In this document: one piece after another, positions 1-5,495 of the stretch
Numbering within the stretch: the stretch's first letter is position 1
Layout of the letters: the number at the start of each line of letters is the position of its first letter
Origin: Pseudomonadota bacterium
GTDB taxonomy: Bacteria; Pseudomonadota; Alphaproteobacteria; Parvibaculales; Parvibaculaceae
Length of the DNA: 6,988 nucleotides
Reading direction: 5' to 3'
NCBI GenBank assembly: GCA_021780275.1
Contig: JAJXZC010000117.1
Span: forward strand, 1 to 6,988
Notes under the pieces: generated by a model
The model's input: only the letters and a program-made list of their open reading frames with translations
Databases searched by the model: none
Told to the model about the DNA's origin: nothing
Position numbers and translations under genes: made by a program

Positions 1-2
1 AT

Positions 3-440
3 TTCGGGCAGGCCAACTACGCCGCGGCCAAGCTCGGCATTGCCGCGCTGTCGAAGTCGATAGCGCTGGATATGCAGCGCTTCAACGTACGCTCCAATGC
101 GGTTGCGCCTTTCGCCTGGACGCGCATGGTCGGTTCAATTCCCGCGAACACGCCGGAGCAGGCTAAACGCGTCGAAGGTCTGAAGAGGCTAGTGCCGGAA
201 AAGATAGCGTCTTTTGTCGTCGCCCTGACAAGCGACGCCGGTGCCGAAGTCACCGGCCAAATATTCGGCGTGCGCAACAACGAGATCTACCTTTTCTCGC
301 AGCCGCGTCCGATCCGCACGGCGCATACCTCGGACGGCTGGACGCCGGAGACCGTGGCGGAACGCGTGTTCCCAATGTTCCGCAACGATTTCTATCCATT
401 GCATCGCTCTGGCGACGTCTTCACTTGGGATCCCGTGTAA
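3..440 (+). CDS. Short-chain dehydrogenase, MFE-2 (HSD17B4) type, C-terminal part (5'-truncated by window edge)
   Basis: This is the last 145 residues of an SDR-family NAD(P)-dependent oxidoreductase, probably acting on (R)-3-hydroxyacyl-CoA in the cytoplasm. The fragment opens with FGQANYAAAK, which carries the catalytic Tyr (residue 6 of the fragment) and Lys (residue 10). The nucleotide-binding TGxxxGxG half, the catalytic Ser and the start lie left of the window. The FGQANY(S/A)AAKLG signature, the later TGQIFGV segment and the long C-terminal tail after it (with GWTPETV, about residue 113 on) resemble the dehydrogenase domain of peroxisomal multifunctional enzyme 2 more than short FabG proteins. 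The TAA stop at 438-440 is followed immediately, in the same frame, by the ATG of the MaoC hydratase, so the two are surely one operon. The SDR assignment is very secure; substrate and stereochemistry are inferred from the hydratase partner. Confidence 0.9.
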   Translation, partial: FGQANYAAAKLGIAALSKSIALDMQRFNVRSNAVAPFAWTRMVGSIPANTPEQAKRVEGLKRLVPEKIASFVVALTSDAGAEVTGQIFGVRNNEIYLFSQPRPIRTAHTSDGWTPETVAERVFPMFRNDFYPLHRSGDVFTWDPV

Positions 441-1295
441 ATGCCGATAGACGCTTCGCGCCTTCTGTCACACGAGTTCCCGGAAATTGCCCACACCTAT
501 GTGGAGCGAGACGCGATCCTTTATGCGCTGGGCGTCGGGCTCGGAGAGGATCCGACCATCGCCGCGGACCTCGCCTTTCTCTACGAGAACGGTCTCCGCG
601 TTCTTCCAACTTTCGCCGTCACGCTCGCCTCGCCCGGCCTGTGGATCAAGGACCCGGCCTTCGGCGTCGACTTCGCCAGGCTCGTGCACAGCGAACAGGC
701 CGCGGTATTCTTTCGTCCGTTGCCGCCTCGCGGTCGCGTCGTTGGCACCGCGAAAATCATCTCTCTAACTGATCGCGGCGAAGGCAAGGGCGCAGTACTG
801 ACGTTGCAACGAACGATCAGCGATGCAGATAACGGCACTCAGTATTGCACATTGCAGCAAACTCTGCTGCTGCGCGGCGATGGCGGATTCGGCGGACCAG
901 AAGTGCCGCAGTTCGACAATATCATTCCAGCACGCGCCCCCGATCTACAATCGACCTTCTCGATTTCGCCGCGCGCCGCGTTGATCTATCGACTAAGTGG
1001 CGATTGGAATCCGCTGCACGTCGTGCCGGAGGCGGCCGCAAAAGCTGGATTCCCGCGACCAATCCTGCATGGGCTTGCGACCTATGGCGCCGCCGCGGTC
1101 GCCACGGCGCGCGCTCTTGGACGTTCCCCAGACGAGGTTGTGCAAATTGCTAGTCGATTCTCCGGCATCGTCTACCCAGGCGAGGAAATCGTCTTCCATA
1201 TCTGGCGGACGGACGAAGAGGCAGCATTCCAGGGCTATATCGGCGAACGTAAGGTCCTGGATCAGGGACGAATAACATTCGCGGACGATGCATGA
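441..1295 (+). CDS. MaoC-like (hydratase 2) enoyl-CoA hydratase, double hot-dog
   Basis: This 284-residue protein has the size expected of a double hot-dog hydratase 2, which adds water to trans-2-enoyl-CoA to give (R)-3-hydroxyacyl-CoA. The hydratase-2 motif sits at residues 183-211: YRLSGDWNPLH followed by AGFPRPILHG. It contains the catalytic pair Asp188 and His193, plus Asn190. The Asp usually found two residues after the catalytic His (NPLHxD) is Val195 here; this is conserved in the family but not one of the catalytic pair. Residues 1-150 form the degenerate N-terminal hot-dog repeat. The ATG at 441-443 abuts the SDR stop with no spacer. Only a weak GGGA (427-430) precedes it, which suggests translational coupling or reinitiation. 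Its 3' end overlaps the next gene by ATGA (1292-1295). Family call is secure; the natural substrate is unknown. Confidence 0.93.
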   Translation: MPIDASRLLSHEFPEIAHTYVERDAILYALGVGLGEDPTIAADLAFLYENGLRVLPTFAVTLASPGLWIKDPAFGVDFARLVHSEQAAVFFRPLPPRGRVVGTAKIISLTDRGEGKGAVLTLQRTISDADNGTQYCTLQQTLLLRGDGGFGGPEVPQFDNIIPARAPDLQSTFSISPRAALIYRLSGDWNPLHVVPEAAAKAGFPRPILHGLATYGAAAVATARALGRSPDEVVQIASRFSGIVYPGEEIVFHIWRTDEEAAFQGYIGERKVLDQGRITFADDA

Positions 1296-2302
1296 GCAAT
1301 ATCGCGACGAATAGGCAGGTCATACTGAAATCCCGTCCAACTGGGGTCGCGCAGGTCGAGAATTTCACAATTGTGGCGACCACGAAACCTACGCTCGCAG
1401 AAGGCGAAATTCTCGTACGCAATCAATTCCTGTCGGTTGAACCGGCCATGCGCGGGTGGATTGCTGACCGCGCCAATTACTCTGCGCCAGTCGCAATCGG
1501 CGCTGTCATGAGGTCGCTGGCTGTCGCCGAAATCGTTGAATCGCACACAGGGGAGTTCAAGCCAGGGGAGGTCGTGGTTGGTTGGTTCGGCTGGCAGCAA
1601 TGGGCTGTCGTAAGGCCAGACCAAGTCATCCGCCGAGTGATCGAACACGATCTACCGCGCTCGTTGGCGCTCGGCGTCCTCGGCATCAACGGTGTGACGG
1701 CGCATCTTGCACTTACTACGATAGGCGCGCCAAAATCCGGCGAAACGATTCTTGTCTCGACTGCCGCCGGCTCAGTCGGCTCGGCAGTCGGTCAGATCGC
1801 AAAGATTCTCGGTTGCCGAACGGTGGGAATTGCTGGCGGTGCCGAGAAATGTGCGCGATGCATCGATCTATTCGGCTTTGACGCGACCATCGATTACAAG
1901 AGCGAACTTCTTGCCGACGCGATCGCCAGGGCTTGCCCAGCTGGCGTCGATGTGTATTTCGACAATACAGCGGGCGCAATTAGCGATGCAGTGCATCCAA
2001 ATCTTGCGATGAACGCACGTGTGGTCGTCTGCGGCACAGCCTCCGTAGACGCCTGGGAGCCATGGCCGTCCGGACCGCGCGTCGAGCGTCATCTTCTCGT
2101 CAAACGTGCCCGGATGGAGGGATTCGTCATCTTCGACCACATGGATCGCTTCAATAGCTCTGTTGCGCAACTCGCAACATGGGTACGCGATGGTCGCCTA
2201 CGCTACACCGAGGATATCCTCGACGGAATCGAACGCTGCCCAGACGCACTTGCAGGTTTATACCGAGGAGAAAATGAGGGGAAACGGATCATTCGTCTCT
2301 GA
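1292..2302 (+). CDS. MDR-family NADP-dependent oxidoreductase (zinc-free, leukotriene B4 dehydrogenase / CurA-like)
   Basis: This 336-residue protein is a medium-chain dehydrogenase/reductase of the zinc-independent class that reduces or oxidises activated C=C bonds with NADP(H). The N-terminal GroES-like part includes LSVEPAMRGW (48-56). The Rossmann motif AAGSVGSAVGQIAK lies at 158-171, the second strand ends in GIAGGAEK (179-186) where the NADP phosphate is bound, VYFDNTAG is at 221-228, and the usual family ending LYRGENEGKRIIRL closes the protein. No Cys/His zinc site is evident. The start ATG overlaps the MaoC stop (ATGA), indicating coupling. Codon use is less GC-biased than in the downstream acyl-CoA dehydrogenase. 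In this operon it probably acts as an enoyl-CoA or enone reductase; that role is inference, and prostaglandin-reductase-like or quinone-reductase-like activity is also possible. Confidence 0.92.
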   Translation: MSNIATNRQVILKSRPTGVAQVENFTIVATTKPTLAEGEILVRNQFLSVEPAMRGWIADRANYSAPVAIGAVMRSLAVAEIVESHTGEFKPGEVVVGWFGWQQWAVVRPDQVIRRVIEHDLPRSLALGVLGINGVTAHLALTTIGAPKSGETILVSTAAGSVGSAVGQIAKILGCRTVGIAGGAEKCARCIDLFGFDATIDYKSELLADAIARACPAGVDVYFDNTAGAISDAVHPNLAMNARVVVCGTASVDAWEPWPSGPRVERHLLVKRARMEGFVIFDHMDRFNSSVAQLATWVRDGRLRYTEDILDGIERCPDALAGLYRGENEGKRIIRL

Positions 2303-2338
2303 GGTCGGCGTGATTCAGGCGGTAGCCAAAGCGCCGGA

Positions 2339-2530
2339 GAAGAGCTGGCGCGGCGCGTCACGCGGGCGGTCGTCGAACCGATCGGCCTGGCAGCACTGTC
2401 GGAGGACATGCTCGGAGAGAAATGGTTTCGCGATGGCTGCAGCATCAACATCTACAAGCATGCTGGAGAAATCCAGCGCCTCCTCATGGCATAGCACATT
2501 CTCGGCTATTCGCCGAAAGAGCTTAACTGA
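2339..2530 (+). pseudogene. Acyl-CoA dehydrogenase C-terminal remnant
   Basis: The frame directly following the MDR stop (same frame) is open from 2303 to a TAG at 2492-2494 and continues to a TGA at 2528-2530. From 2339 it reads like an acyl-CoA dehydrogenase tail: PIGLAALSEDMLGEKWFRDG, then INIYKHAGEIQRLLMA, stop, HILGYSPKELN, stop. Family members have (E)KWFRD, IYEGTxEIQRLxIA and ARxILGYS at these places. The catalytic Glu of IYEGT is Lys here (codon at 2456-2458), the following Gly is His, and a TAG sits where the ARxIL residue would be. There is no start codon or ribosome site at the 5' end, and roughly five sixths of a normal ACAD is missing. I read it as the scar of a deleted fourth operon gene. 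It is not a duplicate of the intact ACAD just downstream, whose tail (HQILEGTNEIMSLIVSRNLL) belongs to a different subfamily. Confidence 0.7.
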
Positions 2531-2545
2531 GCCCTTGACGGGCTC
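2529..2545 (+). other. Stem-loop after the ACAD remnant
   Basis: GAGCCC (2529-2534) and GGGCTC (2540-2545) form a perfect 6-bp inverted repeat around the 5-base loop TTGAC. It begins at the remnant's final stop codon. There is no T-tract, so it is not a convincing intrinsic terminator, but it could be the old 3' stem of the operon transcript. A second small repeat, CCGTC/GACGG (2558-2570), lies between it and the next start codon. Confidence 0.4.
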
Positions 2546-2582
2546 GTAGCAGAGCCTCCGTCGGGGACGGTGGTGCAGAACA

Positions 2583-3758
2583 ATGAGAGTAGACGTGAAC
2601 ACCGCAACTCAGCTGTTCGACCTGAACGAAGAGCAGCGCGCGATCCGCGACATGGCGCTCGATTTCGCGCGCGAGGAACTTAGCCCGAAGGCGCTCGAAT
2701 GGGACGAAAAGAAGCACTTTCCCGTCGACGTGCTGCGCAAGGCCGCCGCACTCGGCATGGGCGGCATCTACGTCAAGGATGACTACGGCGGCTCCGGTCT
2801 TACGCGCCTCGACGCGACCCTGATCTTCGAGGCTCTGTCGACGGGTTGTCCCTCGGTCGCCGCCTACATTTCGATCCACAACATGGCGGCGTGGATGATC
2901 GACCGGTTTGGCAATGACGACCAGCGCGCGAAATACGTGCCTTCCCTCTGCACGATGGAAAGGCTCGCCTCCTATTGCCTGACCGAGCCCGCCGCAGGCT
3001 CCGACGCCGCAGCGCTGAAGATGCGCGCGACGAAGGACGGCGATCATTACGTGCTGAACGGCGTCAAGCAATTCATTTCCGGCGCCGGCGCAACCGAGGT
3101 CTACGTGGTGATGGCGCGCACCGGGGACGACGGCGCGGGCGGCGTCTCGACCTTCATCGTAGACAAGGATGCGCCCGGCCTCTCCTTCGGCGCCAACGAG
3201 AAGAAAATGGGCTGGAACGCGCAGCCAACGCGGCAGATAATCTGCGAGGATTGCCGTGTGCCGTCAACGAATCGTATCGGCCCCGAAGGGTTCGGTTTCA
3301 AGATTGCAATGGCCGGTCTCGACGGAGGTCGCCTCAACATCGCCGCCTGCTCGCTCGGCGGCGCGCAGTCGGCCCTCGACAAGGCGATCGCCTATATGGG
3401 CGACCGCATGGCGTTCGGAAAGAAGCTCACTGATTTCCAAGCGCTGCAGTTCCGTCTCGCCGACATGGCGATCGACATCGAGGCGGCGCGCACTTTTCTC
3501 TGGCGTGCGGCCTCCGCGCTCGACGCCAAGCATCCCGATGCCACGAAGCTCTGCGCCATGGCGAAAAGATTCACGACCGACGCCTGCTTCAAGGCGGCCA
3601 ATGACGCGCTGCAATTACACGGCGGTTACGGCTATCTCGCCGAGTATGGGATCGAGAAGATCGTACGCGACTTGCGCGTGCACCAGATTCTCGAAGGCAC
3701 CAACGAGATCATGTCTTTGATCGTTTCGCGCAACCTATTGCAGACGATCCGGAAATAA
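2583..3758 (+). CDS. Acyl-CoA dehydrogenase, isobutyryl-CoA dehydrogenase (ACAD8) type
   Basis: This 391-residue, full-length flavoprotein oxidises an acyl-CoA to the 2-enoyl-CoA, passing electrons to ETF. Order of elements: N-terminal helical domain (about 12-125), the FAD/substrate signature YCLTEPAAGSD (131-141), beta domain (about 140-245), C-terminal helices with QLHGGYGY (344-351), and RVHQILEGTNEIM (365-377), where Glu371 is the expected catalytic base. The wording around Glu371 and TLIFEALSTGCPSVAAYISIHN matches isobutyryl-CoA and short/branched-chain dehydrogenases of valine degradation. The ATG at 2583 has only a distant G-rich stretch (2563-2570) upstream. A GTG at 2595, preceded by GAGAG (2585-2589), would remove four residues and is a plausible alternative start. 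It is separated from the operon on the left by the ACAD remnant and has higher GC3. It may have its own promoter, but I could not identify one. Confidence 0.93.
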   Translation: MRVDVNTATQLFDLNEEQRAIRDMALDFAREELSPKALEWDEKKHFPVDVLRKAAALGMGGIYVKDDYGGSGLTRLDATLIFEALSTGCPSVAAYISIHNMAAWMIDRFGNDDQRAKYVPSLCTMERLASYCLTEPAAGSDAAALKMRATKDGDHYVLNGVKQFISGAGATEVYVVMARTGDDGAGGVSTFIVDKDAPGLSFGANEKKMGWNAQPTRQIICEDCRVPSTNRIGPEGFGFKIAMAGLDGGRLNIAACSLGGAQSALDKAIAYMGDRMAFGKKLTDFQALQFRLADMAIDIEAARTFLWRAASALDAKHPDATKLCAMAKRFTTDACFKAANDALQLHGGYGYLAEYGIEKIVRDLRVHQILEGTNEIMSLIVSRNLLQTIRK

Positions 3759-3861
3759 CACGTCGATCCAACCGTCGTCCGAGCCAGCTCAAATGGCTCA
3801 AAGTCAGGACAACTGGTCGATCAACACAGATCTCGACCCAATGTCATTGCTCACGCACTGC

Positions 3862-3897
3862 AAAAAAGGCCGGGATCTCCCGCAGGAAACCCCGGCC
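3862..3897 (-). terminator. Rho-independent terminator of the VOC transcript
   Basis: Read on the minus strand, GGCCGGG (3897-3891) pairs perfectly with CCCGGCC (3874-3868) and is followed at once by TTTTTT (3867-3862). Inside the loop TCC-TGCG-GGA can form a further short stem, giving one long hairpin. The 7-bp GC-only stem and six-T tract are textbook. It lies 127 bases beyond the VOC stop codon. On the + strand there is no T-run, so it should work mainly in the minus direction. Confidence 0.85.
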
Positions 3898-4000
3898 AGT
3901 CGAGGGAGGTCTCGCCTTACGGCGAGCGCAGCCGTTCGCCCTTGGGGGGCCCGCCGGCTGCAGCAGATTCGTATCGAGGGTTTCAGCCCTTCGGGCGATC
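3862..4000 (-). other. Structured 3' region or candidate small RNA
   Basis: The minus strand between the VOC stop and the terminator can fold into consecutive stems. First is GCCC-GAA-GGGC (3996-3986), with a competing ATCG/CGAT outer stem at 3999-3973. Next is GCAGCCG/CGGCTGC (3961-3955 with 3934-3928), a 7-bp stem enclosing an inner GCCC/GGGC. Then comes CTCGCC-GTAA-GGCGAG (3926-3911), a 6-bp stem closed by a GNRA-type tetraloop, and finally the terminator hairpin. All arms are exact complements. I do not recognise it as tmRNA, SRP RNA, RNase P or 6S RNA. It may be a structured 3' UTR of the VOC mRNA, a 3'-UTR-derived small RNA, or several unrelated hairpins; no clear separate promoter is visible. 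Confidence 0.4.
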
Positions 4001-4023
4001 CATCTCGCCTCGTCCCATCGCAA

Positions 4024-4458
4024 TCAATTTGGAGCCGCGGCCCTGTCCACAATCGACTTTCCTGCAACGAAACGCGCCACCTCATCCTTCGGACATAGCT
4101 CGATAATCGTACCGAAACCATCTGTTTTCGTGATCCAGCCTCGATGCAGCGGCAGATTGGCGGTCGGCTTCTGATGATGCACCTTGATGCCGGCTGCTCT
4201 TAGTCGATCAATCTCAGCTTCGAGGTCCTCGACCTCCATCGCAACCACAACATCCCCATGCTTCAACTCGCTCTTCGCACTTGCCTCGACGAGTTCGACG
4301 ATCTTTCCGCCTTGGCCAGTGAAAAACGCAAGCCTAAGGCCAAGCTCAGGCACCTCTCGAATTATGGGCGCTCCGTGGCCTATGAGCGTCTCATAGAAAG
4401 GCAGCGCCTTGCCGAGATCCTCCACAAAAATGCAGATATGATCGAGCTTGCCGGTCAC
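4024..4458 (-). CDS. VOC-superfamily (glyoxalase-fold) protein, methylmalonyl-CoA-epimerase-like
   Basis: This 144-residue protein of two beta-alpha-beta-beta-beta modules belongs to the vicinal oxygen chelate superfamily. The opening KLDHICIFVEDLGKALPFY places metal ligand His7, and GKIVELVEAS gives Glu55. The second module, VVVAMEVEDLEAEIDRLRAAG (from residue 70), ends in GTIIELCP with ligand Glu120. The spacing resembles methylmalonyl-CoA epimerase and lactoylglutathione lyase, but the second-module His (HIAxEV in relatives) is replaced by Val71, so the usual four-ligand site looks incomplete. The start is GTG (4458-4456), chosen because a strong GGGAGGGG lies six bases upstream. It is transcribed divergently from the SDR at 4574 and ends in a strong terminator. 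Epimerase activity on a CoA ester would suit the neighbourhood but is not proven; a cofactor-free or different role is possible. Confidence 0.85.
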   Translation of the reverse strand: MTGKLDHICIFVEDLGKALPFYETLIGHGAPIIREVPELGLRLAFFTGQGGKIVELVEASAKSELKHGDVVVAMEVEDLEAEIDRLRAAGIKVHHQKPTANLPLHRGWITKTDGFGTIIELCPKDEVARFVAGKSIVDRAAAPN

Positions 4459-4464
4459 GAGAGT

Positions 4465-4472
4465 CCCCTCCC
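4465..4472 (-). promoter_or_regulatory. Ribosome binding site of the VOC gene
   Basis: GGGAGGGG on the minus strand lies six bases before the GTG at 4458-4456. It decides this non-ATG start. An ATG just upstream (AAATGGGAGG) is in another frame and overlaps the Shine-Dalgarno itself. Confidence 0.75.
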
Positions 4473-4482
4473 ATTTAGAACG

Positions 4483-4492
4483 CTAGTTTACT
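4483..4492. promoter_or_regulatory. Candidate operator, copy 1 (CTAGTTTACT)
   Basis: CTAGTTTACT here recurs exactly upstream of the ligase (5434-5443). Preceded by CG, it reads CGCTAGT-TT-ACT, matching the other copy read from the opposite strand (CGCTAGT-AA-ACTAG). It covers the -35 of the SDR promoter and the -10 of the VOC promoter, a position suited to repression of both. The right arm lacks the final AG, so this copy is an incomplete palindrome. Confidence 0.45.
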
Positions 4493-4513
4493 TTCTTTCT
4501 CGCTCCATTACAA
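4485..4513 (-). promoter_or_regulatory. Candidate sigma-70 promoter for the VOC gene
   Basis: On the minus strand TTGTAA (4513-4508) and TAAACT (4490-4485) are spaced by 17 bases, each matching four of six consensus positions. The position, 27 bases before the GTG, is suitable. It overlaps back-to-back the promoter of the divergent SDR. Weak matches, so tentative. Confidence 0.4.
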
Positions 4514-4514
4514 T
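4487..4514 (+). promoter_or_regulatory. Candidate sigma-70 promoter for the FabG-like SDR
   Basis: TTTACT (4487-4492) and TACAAT (4509-4514) are separated by 16 bases. The -10 matches five of six consensus positions, the -35 four of six. It lies about 60 bases before the ATG and shares sequence with the divergent VOC promoter. Confidence 0.45.
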
Positions 4515-4563
4515 GGGGCACAATTACCAAAAAGCGGCCATCCAAACTCGAACGCCGCACTGC

Positions 4564-4569
4564 GGAGGA
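4564..4569 (+). promoter_or_regulatory. Ribosome binding site of the FabG-like SDR
   Basis: GGAGGA lies four bases before the ATG at 4574 but only one base before an in-frame GTG at 4571. The spacing favours the ATG as the true start. Confidence 0.75.
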
Positions 4570-4573
4570 AGTG

Positions 4574-5362
4574 ATGAAACGTCTTGAAGGGCGACGCGCG
4601 ATCATCACGGGCGGGGGCACGGGCATCGGACGCGCGAGCGCACGCAGGTTCGCGGTCGAGGGCTGTCGAGTGATGGTTGTCGGTCGTCGTGAGACGCCAC
4701 TCCGCGAGACCGCCCAAGCGATCGCAGCCGACGGCGGCCATTGTATCTGGCATGTCGCCGACGCTGCCGAGGAGGTCGCGATGCAGCAAGCGATCAATCG
4801 CTGCATCGCCGAACTCGGCGGACTCGAAATCTTCTTCGCCAACGCCGGCAACACTGATTCCGTGCGTCCTTTTCTCGAGCAGACCGTGGAACAATGGGAA
4901 AGCATGTTCCGTGATAACGTGATTACGGCCTTCATCGCCTGCAAGCTGGCCGGCCGTCACATGGTCGAACATGGCGGCGGCTCGATCATTTTGAATTCCT
5001 CCACGGGCTCGTTACGAGCGCGGGGTGGCACCGAGGCCTATTGCGCGGCAAAGGCCGGCGTGAACCAGTTGACCATGACCGCCGCTTGCGCTTTCGCCGG
5101 CAAGAACGTGCGCGTCAACGCCATCCTTCCCGGCCTGACAGAAACGGGCCTAACCCAGCCGATGTTCGATTGGGCGCGTAAGCATGGCAAGGAGGATCGA
5201 CTGGGAAGGTTGACGCCGATGCAGCGCCCGGGTTTTGTCAATGACATGGCCGGCGTAGCGGCCTTCTTAGCGTCCGACGATGCAGCTTACGTCGACGGGC
5301 AGTTGATCGCCGTCGACGGCGGCATTTCAGCGACTCACCCCGCCGGCAAGTTTGTCTATTGA
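4574..5362 (+). CDS. FabG-like short-chain dehydrogenase/reductase
   Basis: This 262-residue classical SDR has all hallmarks in place: the nucleotide-binding motif TGGGTGIG (12-19), NAG (90-92), Asn115, catalytic Ser142/143 in NSSTGS, Tyr156 and Lys160 in YCAAK, and the PG motif at 186-187 after VNAIL. It ends with a DGQLIAVDGG strand (241-250). Arg38-Arg39 after the second strand (VVGRRE) suggests preference for NADP(H). It probably interconverts a hydroxyl and keto group on a CoA ester or alicyclic intermediate; the substrate cannot be read from sequence. The start is ATG 4574 (see the ribosome site), with GTG 4571 as a less likely alternative. It diverges from the VOC gene and is followed by a terminator-like hairpin, so it may be monocistronic. 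It is much more FabG-like than the SDR at the left edge. Confidence 0.93.
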   Translation: MKRLEGRRAIITGGGTGIGRASARRFAVEGCRVMVVGRRETPLRETAQAIAADGGHCIWHVADAAEEVAMQQAINRCIAELGGLEIFFANAGNTDSVRPFLEQTVEQWESMFRDNVITAFIACKLAGRHMVEHGGGSIILNSSTGSLRARGGTEAYCAAKAGVNQLTMTAACAFAGKNVRVNAILPGLTETGLTQPMFDWARKHGKEDRLGRLTPMQRPGFVNDMAGVAAFLASDDAAYVDGQLIAVDGGISATHPAGKFVY

Positions 5363-5406
5363 GTATGCGGCGTTCACGTCCCGCCGCTACATACTTGACC
5401 TCTTTT
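5362..5406 (+). terminator. Probable Rho-independent terminator after the SDR
   Basis: Starting on the last base of the stop codon, AGTAT (5362-5366) and GCGGCG (5367-5372) pair with CGCCGC (5382-5387) and ATACT (5391-5395). This gives 11 bp interrupted by a three-base bulge (5388-5390) with a nine-base loop. TCTTTT (5401-5406) follows five bases after the stem. The T-run is short and slightly displaced, so efficiency is uncertain. Confidence 0.5.
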
Positions 5407-5433
5407 GCAACGATATGCCATGCTATTGATACT
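5405..5433 (+). promoter_or_regulatory. Candidate sigma-70 promoter of the acyl-CoA synthetase
   Basis: TTGCAA (5405-5410) and GATACT (5428-5433) are separated by exactly 17 bases, each matching four of six consensus positions. The putative operator follows immediately after the -10, where transcription would start. The leader to the ATG would be about 70 bases. Confidence 0.45.
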
Positions 5434-5445
5434 CTAGTTTACTAG
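5434..5445. promoter_or_regulatory. Candidate operator, copy 2 (CTAGT-TT-ACTAG)
   Basis: CTAGT (5434-5438) and ACTAG (5441-5445) are perfect inverted arms around TT, a dyad of the size bound by a small dimeric regulator. Ten bases are identical to the motif at 4483-4492. It occupies the predicted transcription start region just downstream of the -10, typical for a repressor site. The cognate regulator is not in this window. Confidence 0.5.
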
Positions 5446-5495
5446 CGCACACTTATGATGAGCGATCTCGAAAGAAAAGATGGCCGTTAGTGCCC

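Larger units (their letters stand above)
3759..4023. other. Gene-free stretch between convergent genes
   Basis: Between the ACAD stop and the stop of the minus-strand VOC gene I find no reading frame resembling a known protein. The + half begins with a hairpin, GAGCCA (3781-3786) / TGGCTC (3794-3799) with loop GCTCAAA, 22 bases after the ACAD stop; it overlaps a short direct repeat GCTCAAA (3787-3793 and 3796-3802) and lacks a T-run. The right half holds several strong stem-loops and a minus-strand terminator, listed separately. No clear + strand terminator for the ACAD transcript is visible, so the hairpins may serve transcripts converging from both sides. Confidence 0.6.

Noticed and set aside
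2106..2549. Open frame of 147 codons on the + strand overlapping the MDR 3' end
   Set aside because: The first half is a shadow of MDR in another frame and the second half is out of frame with the ACAD-like remnant; composition is Ser/Arg-rich and non-specific.
2523..3071. Long open frame of 182 codons on the minus strand
   Set aside because: It lies antisense to the ACAD coding region, has no ribosome site or recognisable motifs, and its Arg/His/Val-rich composition is what the complement of a GC-rich gene gives.
3781..3799. Hairpin GAGCCA/TGGCTC as a + strand terminator for the ACAD
   Set aside because: Only a 6-bp stem, followed by AAAGTCAGG rather than a T-run; recorded as a hairpin but not called a terminator.
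3793..4098. Open frame of 101 codons on the + strand between ACAD and VOC
   Set aside because: It runs through the terminator hairpin and into the antisense of the VOC gene, has no Shine-Dalgarno and resembles nothing; treated as chance.
4571..4573. GTG start for the FabG-like SDR
   Set aside because: It would leave one base between the Shine-Dalgarno GGAGGA and the start; the adjacent ATG at 4574 is better placed.
5455..5490. Short leader frame (11 codons, ATGATG start) in front of the synthetase
   Set aside because: It has no ribosome site, no run of regulatory codons, and no attenuator hairpin overlapping its end; an ATG this close to the start of a leader is easily fortuitous.
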